A stretch of 17,549 bases of DNA, taken from the NCBI GenBank assembly GCA_900545455.1, contig UQZF01000040.1:1-17549 (forward strand). The letters run 5' to 3'. Shown piece by piece: positions 1-7,722 of this stretch. The translations under genes were made by a program, and so were the position numbers. The stretch's first letter is position 1; each line of letters begins with the position of its first letter. The notes below the pieces were generated by a model. The model was not told where the DNA came from and did no database searches. It worked only from the letters and a program-made list of their open reading frames with translations. This DNA comes from an uncultured Eubacteriales bacterium (GTDB lineage Bacteria > Bacillota > Clostridia > Lachnospirales > Lachnospiraceae).

Positions 1-1
1 C

Positions 2-1201
2 ATCATCGTTGGCTGTTCGGGAAATGTGCAGAGAAGGATTTCAAGAAGAAAGAGAAATGTTGCCGTTATACAGGCGGACGGACTTCAGGAGTATCTTGAG
101 ACCGTCAAGGATTTAAAGTCCTACAACGCCGAGGATAAGTATCTTGAAGGCTTGAAGGGCAAGATTAACGCACTAGAGAAGGAGAGCTTTAAGGCAGAGC
201 TTGGAACGGCGGTGTTCGTTGTGTCAGCGTCGTGTATCCTCCGTTTCGGAATAGGAACGGTTGCACTTGTCGGTTCGATTCTGCTCTTTGAGGGTAAATT
301 GGACGTTATGACATTTTTCATGTTCATTCTTGTCGTGTCGAGAATATATGAGCCGATGCAGGGCACACTCATGAACCTTGCGGCTGTAATCTCACAGGAC
401 ATCAATGTCGAGAGAATGAACGAGATAACGGATTACCCTGTACAGAAGGGAACGGATGAGTTAAAGGTTGACTCCTACGACATCGATTTCTCAAATGTAA
501 GCTTTTCCTACGATAAGAGTGAGAATGTACTTAAAGATATAAGCTTTACGGCAAAGCAGGGAGAAGTCACTGCACTTATAGGACCGTCCGGCGGCGGTAA
601 GTCCACGGTATCTAAGCTTGCGGCAAGATTCTGGGACGTCGACGGAGGAACGATAAGACTTGGCGGCAAGGATATTTCACAGGTAGATCCTGAGAAGCTT
701 CTTGCGGCATATTCCATAGTTTTTCAGGATGTAACTCTCTTTGATAACACTATCATGGAGAATATAAGAATAGGTAAGAAGGATGCGACCGACGAGGAGG
801 TTATAAGGGCTGCAAGGGAGGCACAGTGCGACGAGTTCATATCGAAGCTTCCTGACGGCTACAACACCGTGATCGGCGAGAACGGCTCGGCTTTATCGGG
901 CGGTGAGAGACAGCGAATCTCCATCGCGAGGGCACTTTTAAAGGACGCGCCTGTGATTCTTCTCGACGAGGCTACGGCATCACTCGATGCGGAGAATGAG
1001 ACATTTATTCAGGAGGCTATCTCAAGGCTCATAAAGAATAAGACGGTTATCATCATCACACACAGAATGCGTACTGTTTCGGGCGCGGATAAGATTGTCG
1101 TAATAGACGGCGGTCATGTCGCCGAGACGGGCACGCCTGCCGAGCTTATGAAGAACAACGGAATATATGCCAGGATGGTAAGACTTCAGACCGAGGGATA
1201 A
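2..1201 (+). CDS. ABC exporter, fused permease/ATP-binding protein (5' end outside window)
   Basis: C-terminal two thirds of a type I ABC exporter, with half a transmembrane domain followed by a nucleotide-binding domain. The reading frame is open to the left edge, so the true start lies upstream; family length near 580 residues suggests roughly 190 are missing. The visible membrane part carries two hydrophobic helices (encoded around 205-290 and 300-350). The ATPase domain is complete: Walker A GPSGGGKST at 581-607, Q-loop in VFQDVTLF, signature LSGGERQR at 893-916, Walker B VILLDE at 953-970 with its catalytic Glu, D-loop SLDA, and H-loop ITHR. It should therefore be an active ATPase in the cytoplasmic membrane. 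Substrate cannot be told from this half. A partner half-transporter may lie just upstream, as heterodimers are common in Firmicutes, but that is inference. It ends 28 bases before the next gene. Confidence 0.93.
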   Translation: MIVGCSGNVQRRISRRKRNVAVIQADGLQEYLETVKDLKSYNAEDKYLEGLKGKINALEKESFKAELGTAVFVVSASCILRFGIGTVALVGSILLFEGKLDVMTFFMFILVVSRIYEPMQGTLMNLAAVISQDINVERMNEITDYPVQKGTDELKVDSYDIDFSNVSFSYDKSENVLKDISFTAKQGEVTALIGPSGGGKSTVSKLAARFWDVDGGTIRLGGKDISQVDPEKLLAAYSIVFQDVTLFDNTIMENIRIGKKDATDEEVIRAAREAQCDEFISKLPDGYNTVIGENGSALSGGERQRISIARALLKDAPVILLDEATASLDAENETFIQEAISRLIKNKTVIIITHRMRTVSGADKIVVIDGGHVAETGTPAELMKNNGIYARMVRLQTEG

Positions 1202-1229
1202 AGTTTGAAAATAGGTTTGGAGGTAGTAT

Positions 1230-3683
1230 ATGGATTACAACGATTTTTTTCAGAGGTTGGACGGATTACTCGATGAAAAAAAGATGGATGAGGCGGAGCA
1301 GTTCCTCATTGACAATATGAAAAAGGCGGTAGAGCTCGAGGACACGCAGGCGGTTCTCACCGTCATAACCGAGCTCGTGGGACTCTACCGTGTCACGGGA
1401 AGGCACGAGGAGTCGACAATGCTCGCTGACAGGGCGATGGCGATAGCGCAGGGCGCGGGACTTAGCGGACAGAACTACGCCACAATAGTGCTAAACGCAG
1501 CCACAGCCTACCGCGCGGCGGGCGATTACGAGCGCGCGAAGGAGCTGTATGAGCAGACAGCAGTAGAGTTAAAGGAGTCGGGCTGCAAGGATGCTTACAG
1601 GTACGCCTCGCTCTACAACAACATAAGTCTTTTGTATTCGGAGACGGGTGATTATGAGCGCGCAAAGGCTGAGCTTTTTAAGGCACTCGAGATAATAAGG
1701 AGGCTTCCCGACTGCGAGGTGGAGGAGGCGACAACCTATGTAAACCTCTCGCTTTTGTACATCAGGAACGGAGAATATACTGACGCCGAGAATAATTTAA
1801 TGAAGGCATTTGCGATTTTTGAGAGGGATAAGGGGAGAAAATATAAGGATGCGCACTATGGGGCTGCACTTTCGGCTTACGGCGACCTGAACCTGAAGAA
1901 GGGCGGGTATGCCAAGGCTGTTGAAGCCTATGAGGAGGCTCTGTCCGAGCTTGCGAGAAGCTACGGCTACAACAACAGCGCTTACCGTGCGACCTGTGAG
2001 AACTGCATCGAGGCGTACAGAGGTCTTGAAGCCACGGGCGGCTCTGCTAATACCGACATCCAAAGGAGAATAGGTGAGCTCAAAAACAAGCTCGAAAACC
2101 TGTGCTGTGACGCGGGTGAGGGCGTGATAAGCGGGCTTGTGCTTGCACGCGAATACTATGAGGTCTATGTGAAGGATATGCTTCACAGGGAATTTCCCGA
2201 ATACGAGGGCAGGATAGCCGTCGGGCTTGCGGGTTACGGCTCCGAGTGCTTCGGCTTTGACGATGCGCTGTCAAGAGACCATGACTTCGGACCCTCCGTC
2301 TGTCTGTGGGTTGACGATGCGGTCTATGATGAGATTGGCGACAGGCTCGCTAAGGAGTACGACAAGCTTCCGAAGCGATTCTTTGGCTTCGCGGCGAGAG
2401 TTGAGACGAAGAACGGTCACGGTAGAGTCGGTGTCATAAGGATAAGCGACTTTTTGAGGGAGCACATAGATACCGACAAGGTGCCGGAGCGCGACGACAT
2501 AGCGGCGTGGGCTGCGATTAGCGAGGAGCAGGCGGCGACGGTGGTAAACGGTGAGATTTTTAAGGACGATGAGGGAATAATCACCTCCGCAAGACAGCAG
2601 CTCGCTGAATTTTACCCGGACAGGCTATGGTACGCGAAGATGGCGGAGTCTGCCGTAAAGATTGCGCAGTATGGTCAATATAACTACGGAAGGTGCATGA
2701 AGAGACAGGATTATGTCGCGGCGTCGCTCGCATGCGCGGGCTTCATGCAGGAGGTGATAAGGCTGTGCTTTCTTGTTTACAGGGAGTATATGCCTTACTA
2801 TAAGTGGTCATTCAGGGCGCTTACCGCCATGGCGGAGCGCAGGCAGGAGCCTGTTCTTCATAGAATATGCGACGGGCTTAAAAAGCTTTCGGAGCTTGAC
2901 TTCCACGATGAGGAGAGGGTGTCAAAGAACATTGAATTGATTTGCGCGGAGCTTGTGAGACTTCTCAATATGCAGAGCTTATCGGGAAGCGCGGACACCT
3001 ACATGGAGACTCAGGGCTATGCGATAATGCAGGGCTACGAGAACGTGCAGACCTCGTCGGACGACGGAAAGCGTGAGCTGATAGAGCAGATTGTCGCAAT
3101 CGAGTGGGAGATGTTTCAGGAGACAAAAAATGAGGGTGGAAGGGCTGACTGCCAGAACAATTACAACACCTTCACGCTCATGAGAAGAAGCCAGTTCATG
3201 GCTTGGAATGAGGAGCTTTTAAGAAGCTATCTCGCCGACCTACAGGAGGGTGAGCGAAGCGGAAGAAATCTTGTTACCGAAAAGTACGCGAGAATGATGC
3301 AGAGCACGGCACCTTCTGAGTACGAGAAATTTAAGGACAGCCTTGAAGCCATAGACGATGAGCGCAGGACGATTGCGGAGCAGGTAATCGCGATTCAGGT
3401 CGGGTGGCTCGAGGAGTTCGTGACTGAATATCCTGCACTTGCGGGGCAGATACGCTATATCCACACCTCGGAGGACACGCCTTATGATACCTCAGCCGAG
3501 ACTTATCTCAGGGGTGAGCTTGACACCTACTCAAAGGACACCTTCATTCTCTATTGCAGATATGTCATCGGTCTTTACAAGGAAGGAAAGAATCTCAACA
3601 AAATGATAATGGAGAACACGGTTCTTCAATACGGTTACAAATCGCTTGACGATGCACAGAAGCGCATGGAAAATATACAATAA
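1230..3683 (+). CDS. TPR repeat protein with nucleotidyltransferase-like DUF4037 and C-terminal DUF4125
   Basis: Predicted cytoplasmic 817-residue three-part protein of unknown function. Residues about 1-265 are helical TPR-like repeats (motifs such as GDYERAKELYEQ and GDYERAKAELFKALE). Residues about 300-540 resemble the DUF4037 region. G337-S338-E339 followed by D350-H351-D352 in the context SRDHDFG fits the GS...DxD metal-binding pattern of the polymerase-beta nucleotidyltransferase fold. A helical part follows from about 461 (FYPDRLWYAKMAE). Residues about 616-814 match my recollection of DUF4125 (EWEMF, GGRADCQ, MRRSQ). There is no signal peptide or membrane segment. The ATG is supported by GGAGG at 1219-1223. 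It sits 28 bases after the ABC exporter and may be co-transcribed, so a link to export or its control is possible but unproven. The domain names are from memory; the nucleotidyltransferase reading is an inference from the motif. No truncation is seen. Confidence 0.85.
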   Translation: MDYNDFFQRLDGLLDEKKMDEAEQFLIDNMKKAVELEDTQAVLTVITELVGLYRVTGRHEESTMLADRAMAIAQGAGLSGQNYATIVLNAATAYRAAGDYERAKELYEQTAVELKESGCKDAYRYASLYNNISLLYSETGDYERAKAELFKALEIIRRLPDCEVEEATTYVNLSLLYIRNGEYTDAENNLMKAFAIFERDKGRKYKDAHYGAALSAYGDLNLKKGGYAKAVEAYEEALSELARSYGYNNSAYRATCENCIEAYRGLEATGGSANTDIQRRIGELKNKLENLCCDAGEGVISGLVLAREYYEVYVKDMLHREFPEYEGRIAVGLAGYGSECFGFDDALSRDHDFGPSVCLWVDDAVYDEIGDRLAKEYDKLPKRFFGFAARVETKNGHGRVGVIRISDFLREHIDTDKVPERDDIAAWAAISEEQAATVVNGEIFKDDEGIITSARQQLAEFYPDRLWYAKMAESAVKIAQYGQYNYGRCMKRQDYVAASLACAGFMQEVIRLCFLVYREYMPYYKWSFRALTAMAERRQEPVLHRICDGLKKLSELDFHDEERVSKNIELICAELVRLLNMQSLSGSADTYMETQGYAIMQGYENVQTSSDDGKRELIEQIVAIEWEMFQETKNEGGRADCQNNYNTFTLMRRSQFMAWNEELLRSYLADLQEGERSGRNLVTEKYARMMQSTAPSEYEKFKDSLEAIDDERRTIAEQVIAIQVGWLEEFVTEYPALAGQIRYIHTSEDTPYDTSAETYLRGELDTYSKDTFILYCRYVIGLYKEGKNLNKMIMENTVLQYGYKSLDDAQKRMENIQ

Positions 3684-3714
3684 AAGCGGTGAAAAAGCAT
3701 AACAACAGCATGAC

Positions 3715-3759
3715 AAAAGCCGGAGGCTTATTCAGATTTTGAATATTCCTCCGGCTTTT
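3715..3759. terminator. Bidirectional rho-independent terminator between convergent genes
   Basis: A perfect 12-bp stem (AAAAGCCGGAGG at 3715-3726 with its complement at 3748-3759) has A-rich and T-rich flanks on the two sides. The loop itself can extend the hairpin through ATTCA/TGAAT. It lies 31 bases past the stop of the TPR-DUF4037 gene and 46 bases past the stop of the minus-strand DUF5050 gene, so one hairpin can end both transcripts. Confidence 0.88.
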
Positions 3760-3805
3760 GCGTTGTCAAATGGGTTTGCATTAAATCGTAATTAATCCCA
3801 TAGTC

Positions 3806-4813
3806 TTATTTTTTAGGTGTGTATGTAAATGCCTCAACTGTTGTTCCGTCGTGGGTAGGCACGCGGTAGAGGACGTTCTGTCCAAAGAGTGTGAAGAAAG
3901 TGTACTCTGAGGTACAGCTTATATTGTCGGTGTTGCCTGCCATGATGATCGTGTCGTCCGTGCCGTCAAGGTTCATGCGATGAAGCGCGTTGTTGCCGTC
4001 CTCGGTCTGGAAGAAGATTACGTCGTCGTAGATGTTGTAGTTGATGCACCTGTCGTCATAGAGCACGGTTGTTACGCCCGTTATCATGTCGTAGGTCGTG
4101 AGTGCGTAATTGTTTGCCATGTCGAGGTAGTAGAGGATGTCATCGTTCACCGATGCAAGATAGGTGTTGCCCTCTAAAAGTGTCTCCGCAAGCCCCGTCG
4201 CAAGGTTGTAGGAGTGGATATTGTGCTCACCATCGGTTCCCGAATAGTAGAGCTTATTGTCCGCGATGCTGTAGAGAGGGAGCTGCGTGTTCTTTATCGT
4301 CGCCGTCTCCTTCTTGTCTATCGTCGTGTACATGGTCTGAATTTTGCCGTTGTCATAGCTTCCGTAGTAGACGCGGTTGCCGATGAGCGCCATCGTTGAA
4401 ATCACGTCGACGGTGAGAGCTTTCGCATGGCTGCCGTTGAGCTTAGAGCGTATAACGCCGTAGAGCTGTCCGCGGAAAATCATTCCCGCATTGTCCTTGT
4501 CGAAATTGTTTCTCACATAGAAAATGTAGTTGTCGGTCACGTTGATGTATGAAACGGAGTCGTCCGACAGCTTCTTTATGTTCGTGCAGTCGCTGTTCAT
4601 CGAGTAGAGCTTGTCGCCGTCATAAGGGTTGGAAAAGTATATCTTTCCGTTGTGTTCGGCGAACAGTCCCTTATTGATGAGATTCCCCGACGTGTTTCCA
4701 AGGTACGAGTCGTCATTGTACTTTACCTTGCTGCTCATATATGAAGCCACACCTATTCCGATGATTGCGGCAGCGATAACAATGATTGTTATTATGCGTG
4801 ATGCTTTCTTCAT
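3806..4813 (-). CDS. Membrane-anchored DUF5050 beta-propeller-like protein
   Basis: 335-residue protein with a short basic N-terminus and one hydrophobic helix at about residues 7-26 (IITIIVIAAAIIGIGVASYM). No lipobox Cys is present, so it is probably held by an uncleaved signal anchor with the rest outside the cell. The remainder is a run of repeats of the form G-K-I-Y-F/Y-S plus D-G-D-K-L-Y-S-M plus D-D-S-V-S-Y-I-N-V, typical of DUF5050, which is thought to form a propeller or solenoid of blades. No catalytic motif is visible. Binding of an extracellular ligand or wall component is a guess. The ATG is supported by a GGGAGG ribosome site on the minus strand (about 4819-4824). It is transcribed alone, divergent from pheA, and ends at the shared hairpin at 3715-3759. 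Confidence 0.85.
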   Translation of the reverse strand: MKKASRIITIIVIAAAIIGIGVASYMSSKVKYNDDSYLGNTSGNLINKGLFAEHNGKIYFSNPYDGDKLYSMNSDCTNIKKLSDDSVSYINVTDNYIFYVRNNFDKDNAGMIFRGQLYGVIRSKLNGSHAKALTVDVISTMALIGNRVYYGSYDNGKIQTMYTTIDKKETATIKNTQLPLYSIADNKLYYSGTDGEHNIHSYNLATGLAETLLEGNTYLASVNDDILYYLDMANNYALTTYDMITGVTTVLYDDRCINYNIYDDVIFFQTEDGNNALHRMNLDGTDDTIIMAGNTDNISCTSEYTFFTLFGQNVLYRVPTHDGTTVEAFTYTPKK

Positions 4814-4854
4814 ATTAAACCTCCCTCTAAATTTTTTCGTAAACTTTACACATT

Positions 4855-4884
4855 ATTCTAACACATTACAGATAGCGTTAGCAA
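4855..4884 (-). promoter_or_regulatory. Candidate sigma-A promoter for the DUF5050 gene
   Basis: Reading the minus strand, TTGCTA (4879-4884) and TAGAAT (4855-4860) are separated by 18 bases, with a TGTG just upstream of the -10. It would start transcription about 35 bases before the DUF5050 start codon. Its -35 falls inside the left arm of the inverted repeat at 4878-4898. Confidence 0.5.
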
Positions 4885-4898
4885 TGTTCTATTGCTAA
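4878..4898. repeat. 8-bp perfect inverted repeat in the divergent spacer, operator-like
   Basis: TTAGCAAT at 4878-4885 and ATTGCTAA at 4891-4898 are exact reverse complements, separated by five bases. The repeat covers the -35 box of the leftward candidate promoter and ends three bases before the -35 of the rightward one. The placement fits a dimeric repressor or activator site controlling one or both divergent genes. No regulator gene lies beside it, and the motif does not match an operator I can name. Confidence 0.5.
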
Positions 4899-4901
4899 AA
4901 T

Positions 4902-4930
4902 TTGAGGGCGATGTTACAATTATATAAAAT
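4902..4930 (+). promoter_or_regulatory. Candidate promoter for pheA
   Basis: TTGAGG at 4902-4907 and TAAAAT at 4925-4930 are 17 bases apart, within a region rich in TATA-like steps (4921-4930), so the exact -10 is uncertain. It would give a leader of only about 55 bases before the GTG start, too short for a T-box or a leader-peptide attenuator. Confidence 0.4.
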
Positions 4931-4993
4931 GGAAACAGGTATGCGGTTAAGCCGTTATGCGTAAGTAAAAATGAGATTACGGAGGAACGTGTT

Positions 4994-6133
4994 GTGATAG
5001 ATTTAGCGGAATCAAGAAGCAAACTCGATGTAATTGATAAGCAGATAGTGGAGCTTATGAAGCAGAGGATGGAGATAAGCAAGGACGTCGCCGAGTACAA
5101 GATTGCCAACAACAAGGCGGTCTATGACAAGAGCAGGGAGGATGAGAAGCTTAAGACACTCTGTGCACTTGTAGAGGATGATTTTGATAAGAAATGTGTG
5201 GATGAACTTTTCAAACAGATTATGGCGATGAGCCGTAAGCTTCAATACGGAATACTCGAGGCTGGCGAGCACTCGAAGGCGGCTCCGCATATAGCGGTGA
5301 AGGAGCTCAAAAAGCAGGGATGTCACATTGTGTATCAGGGAGTGCCGGGGGCATACAGCCATGCGGCGACGTTAAAGTACTTCGGGGAGGATGCGGACTG
5401 CTCGTGCGTTCCGACCTTCAGGGCTGCGATGGAAGCCATAAAGAACGGCGATGCAGACTATGCGGTTCTGCCGCTTGACAACTCCACGGCAGGAATTGTA
5501 AATGATACCTACGACCTTTTAAGGGAGTACGACAACTACATTGTGGCGGAGGAGACGGTTAAGATTGAGCACGCGCTCGTCGGTATTCCGGGAACTGACC
5601 TCTCTAAGGTAAAGAGAGTGTACTCCCACGCGCAGGGACTTATGCAGTGCGCGAAGTTCCTAGAGGACAAGGGCTGGCAGCAGCTCGGCGCGCCTAACAC
5701 TGCGATTGCGGCTAAAAAGATAGTGGATGAGAACGACAACACTCAGGTAGCGATAGCGAGTGAGACGGCGGCGAAGCTCTACGGTCTCGAGGTGCTCGCA
5801 TCTCACATAAACACGAGCGGAATCAACACGACGCGATTCGTTATCGTCTCTAAGAACAGAATTGTGACCGAGGATGCCGACAAGGTTAGCATCTGTTTTG
5901 AGATTCCGCATGAGGCCGGAAGCCTTTATTCGATACTCAGCAATCTCATGTTCAACGGTCTTAACATGACCAAGATTGAGTCAAGACCTATAAGTGAGAG
6001 AAAGTGGGAGTTCATGTTCTATGTGGACTTCGGCGGGCATATATCTGACGCGGCGGTTAAAAATGCACTCAGAGGCATCGAGGAGGAAGCACTGGCAATC
6101 AAGCTGCTCGGAAATTATAAGGGACGAGATTAG
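4994..6133 (+). CDS. pheA: Bifunctional chorismate mutase/prephenate dehydratase (P-protein)
   Basis: Converts chorismate to prephenate and then to phenylpyruvate, the committed route to phenylalanine. The 379 residues hold three domains. An AroQ chorismate mutase spans about 3-85; R8, R25, K36, D45, R48, E49 and Q84 line up with the E. coli active-site set, mostly shifted by three. Prephenate dehydratase spans about 110-288, opening at YQGVPGAYSHAA and closing with the catalytic T280-R281-F282 motif. A C-terminal ACT domain spans about 300-375, with G309-S310-L311-Y312 (GALV in E. coli) and E329-S330-R331-P332 for feedback binding of phenylalanine. Start is GTG, eight bases after GGAGG at 4981-4985. 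Control is probably mainly allosteric, since the leader is too short for an attenuator. The Ppx/GppA gene follows after 36 bases with no terminator. No other aromatic-pathway gene is nearby. Confidence 0.95.
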   Translation: MIDLAESRSKLDVIDKQIVELMKQRMEISKDVAEYKIANNKAVYDKSREDEKLKTLCALVEDDFDKKCVDELFKQIMAMSRKLQYGILEAGEHSKAAPHIAVKELKKQGCHIVYQGVPGAYSHAATLKYFGEDADCSCVPTFRAAMEAIKNGDADYAVLPLDNSTAGIVNDTYDLLREYDNYIVAEETVKIEHALVGIPGTDLSKVKRVYSHAQGLMQCAKFLEDKGWQQLGAPNTAIAAKKIVDENDNTQVAIASETAAKLYGLEVLASHINTSGINTTRFVIVSKNRIVTEDADKVSICFEIPHEAGSLYSILSNLMFNGLNMTKIESRPISERKWEFMFYVDFGGHISDAAVKNALRGIEEEALAIKLLGNYKGRD

Positions 6134-6169
6134 CACGTATATGTGATAATCGGAAGGAGATGAGGGATT

Positions 6170-7696
6170 ATGGCTTATTCAACTTTTGCCGCTATTGACA
6201 TCGGTTCAAGCTGTCTGGAAATGGTGATTTATGAGATTTCAAGGGATAACGGAATAAAGAAGATTGACCATGTAAAGTATAATTTTGAGCTTGGAAAGAA
6301 TACATACGAATCCAAGGAAGTGGATTTCAACGATGTCGAGAAGATGTGTGATATTCTATACGGATTTTCGGAAATTATGAAGGATTACTGCATTGACGAT
6401 TACAGGGCATTTGCCACGAGTGCACTCAGGGAGGCAAAGAATGCTTACAGAGTTCTCGACAGAATCAAGGTCAGGACCGGAATTGATGTTGAGATTTTAA
6501 GCAACTCGGAGCAGAGATTCATTATATACAAGGCTCTTGCCGCGAAGGACGACAAGTTCAACAGGATTATTGAGAAGTCGACGGCGCTTGTCGATGTCGG
6601 CGCGGGAAGCGCACAGGTGTCGATATTTGACAATGGGACACTCGTCACAACTCAGAATGTTCGGCTCGGGGCAGTTAGAATAAGCAACATGATGTCTGTT
6701 CTTTCACAGAATATAGTCAATTATGTTGACATAATGAAAGAATATATTGATAACGATATGGTCACCTTAAATGAATTGTTCTTAAAGAGAAAGAAGATTC
6801 ATAATGTAATATTTGTCGGCGACTGTGTGCCGTATTACGCGAGAATGAAGGAGTTCTTTGACGACGGCGAGTACACGACAAGAAATAAGTTCAAAAAATT
6901 TTTTGAAAAGATTTACCACGAGAACATTGAAAAGATAGCAAAACTTATGGACATTCAGGAGGATCAGGCAAAGTTAATTCTCCCAAGTGCCATGGTCTAT
7001 ATGAGAATGCTTGATTTTACGCAGGCGGAGGATATATGGATGCCGCAGGTGAGCCTCTGTGACGGAATGGCTGTTGAGCACGCGCAGAACACCAAGAAGT
7101 TCGAGCTAAAGCACGACTTCAAGGCGGATATTTTGGCGGCGGCAAAGACAATATCGAAGCGTTACTCGATAAGAAGCGAGCATGTGAGTCTCGTCGAGAA
7201 AAACGCACTCTTAATTTATGACAGTATAAAGAAATATCACGGTCTGTCGGAGCGTGAGAGGTTCCTGCTTGAGATTGCATGTATTTTACACGACTGCGGA
7301 CAGTATATTAATATGTTAAATCCCGAGCAGTGCTCGTACAGCATCATCATGTCGACGGAGATTATCGGACTCTCGCACAAGGAGAGGGAGATTATTGCAA
7401 ATGTCGTAAAGTACAACACGATGGCGTTCGACGCGGACGACGCGCTGTGGAGCTTCGATCGCAAGGATTATCTGACAATCGCGAAGCTCACGGCAATCCT
7501 GCGGGTGAGCAACTCGCTTGATAGGGGACACCGACAGAAGTTTCAGGATATAGATGTTGCGGTGAAGGACAATATGCTTGTGATAACGGCGCACACATTT
7601 GAGGACATAACACTTGAGAAGGCATACTTTACCGAGCGTGTTGAATTTTTTGAGGAGGTATACGGACTGAAGCCTGTCATAAAGCAGAAGCGTTAA
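6170..7696 (+). CDS. ppx: Ppx/GppA-family exopolyphosphatase with C-terminal HD domain
   Basis: 508-residue cytoplasmic protein of the Ppx/GppA type, expected to release phosphate from polyphosphate chain ends and/or hydrolyse pppGpp. Residues about 1-300 are the actin-like ATPase fold, with phosphate-1 loop AIDIGSSCLEM near the N-terminus, ATSALREAKN, and a second loop D142-V-G-A-G-S-A-Q. E114 in SNSEQR aligns with the usual catalytic Glu. The second loop is less canonical than the common DIGGGST, having Ala for Gly and Ala for Thr. The C-terminal half is an HD-type helical domain with LHDCGQ (H374-D375). The usual HKHS-like stretch reads EQCSYS here, so one His is lost. The ATG follows GGAAGGAG. 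It lies 27 bases before ppk, and that pairing supports polyphosphate as substrate over pppGpp, though both are possible. Confidence 0.85.
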   Translation: MAYSTFAAIDIGSSCLEMVIYEISRDNGIKKIDHVKYNFELGKNTYESKEVDFNDVEKMCDILYGFSEIMKDYCIDDYRAFATSALREAKNAYRVLDRIKVRTGIDVEILSNSEQRFIIYKALAAKDDKFNRIIEKSTALVDVGAGSAQVSIFDNGTLVTTQNVRLGAVRISNMMSVLSQNIVNYVDIMKEYIDNDMVTLNELFLKRKKIHNVIFVGDCVPYYARMKEFFDDGEYTTRNKFKKFFEKIYHENIEKIAKLMDIQEDQAKLILPSAMVYMRMLDFTQAEDIWMPQVSLCDGMAVEHAQNTKKFELKHDFKADILAAAKTISKRYSIRSEHVSLVEKNALLIYDSIKKYHGLSERERFLLEIACILHDCGQYINMLNPEQCSYSIIMSTEIIGLSHKEREIIANVVKYNTMAFDADDALWSFDRKDYLTIAKLTAILRVSNSLDRGHRQKFQDIDVAVKDNMLVITAHTFEDITLEKAYFTERVEFFEEVYGLKPVIKQKR

Positions 7697-7722
7697 GGCA
7701 GAAGGGTTCGGAGTGAGGAGAT

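Noticed and set aside
26..28. GTG at 26 as the start of the ABC exporter
   Set aside because: The frame is open to the left edge and the protein would lack most of its membrane domain; it is simply cut by the window.
4878..4898. CIRCE element (HrcA site)
   Set aside because: The outer bases TTAGCA/TGCTAA resemble it, but arms are 8 not 9 bases, lack the ACTC/GAGT part, the spacer is 5 not 9, and no chaperone gene is near.
4931..4993. T-box or attenuator controlling pheA
   Set aside because: The leader is only about 55-60 bases, with no terminator hairpin, no Phe-codon-rich leader peptide and no T-box motif.
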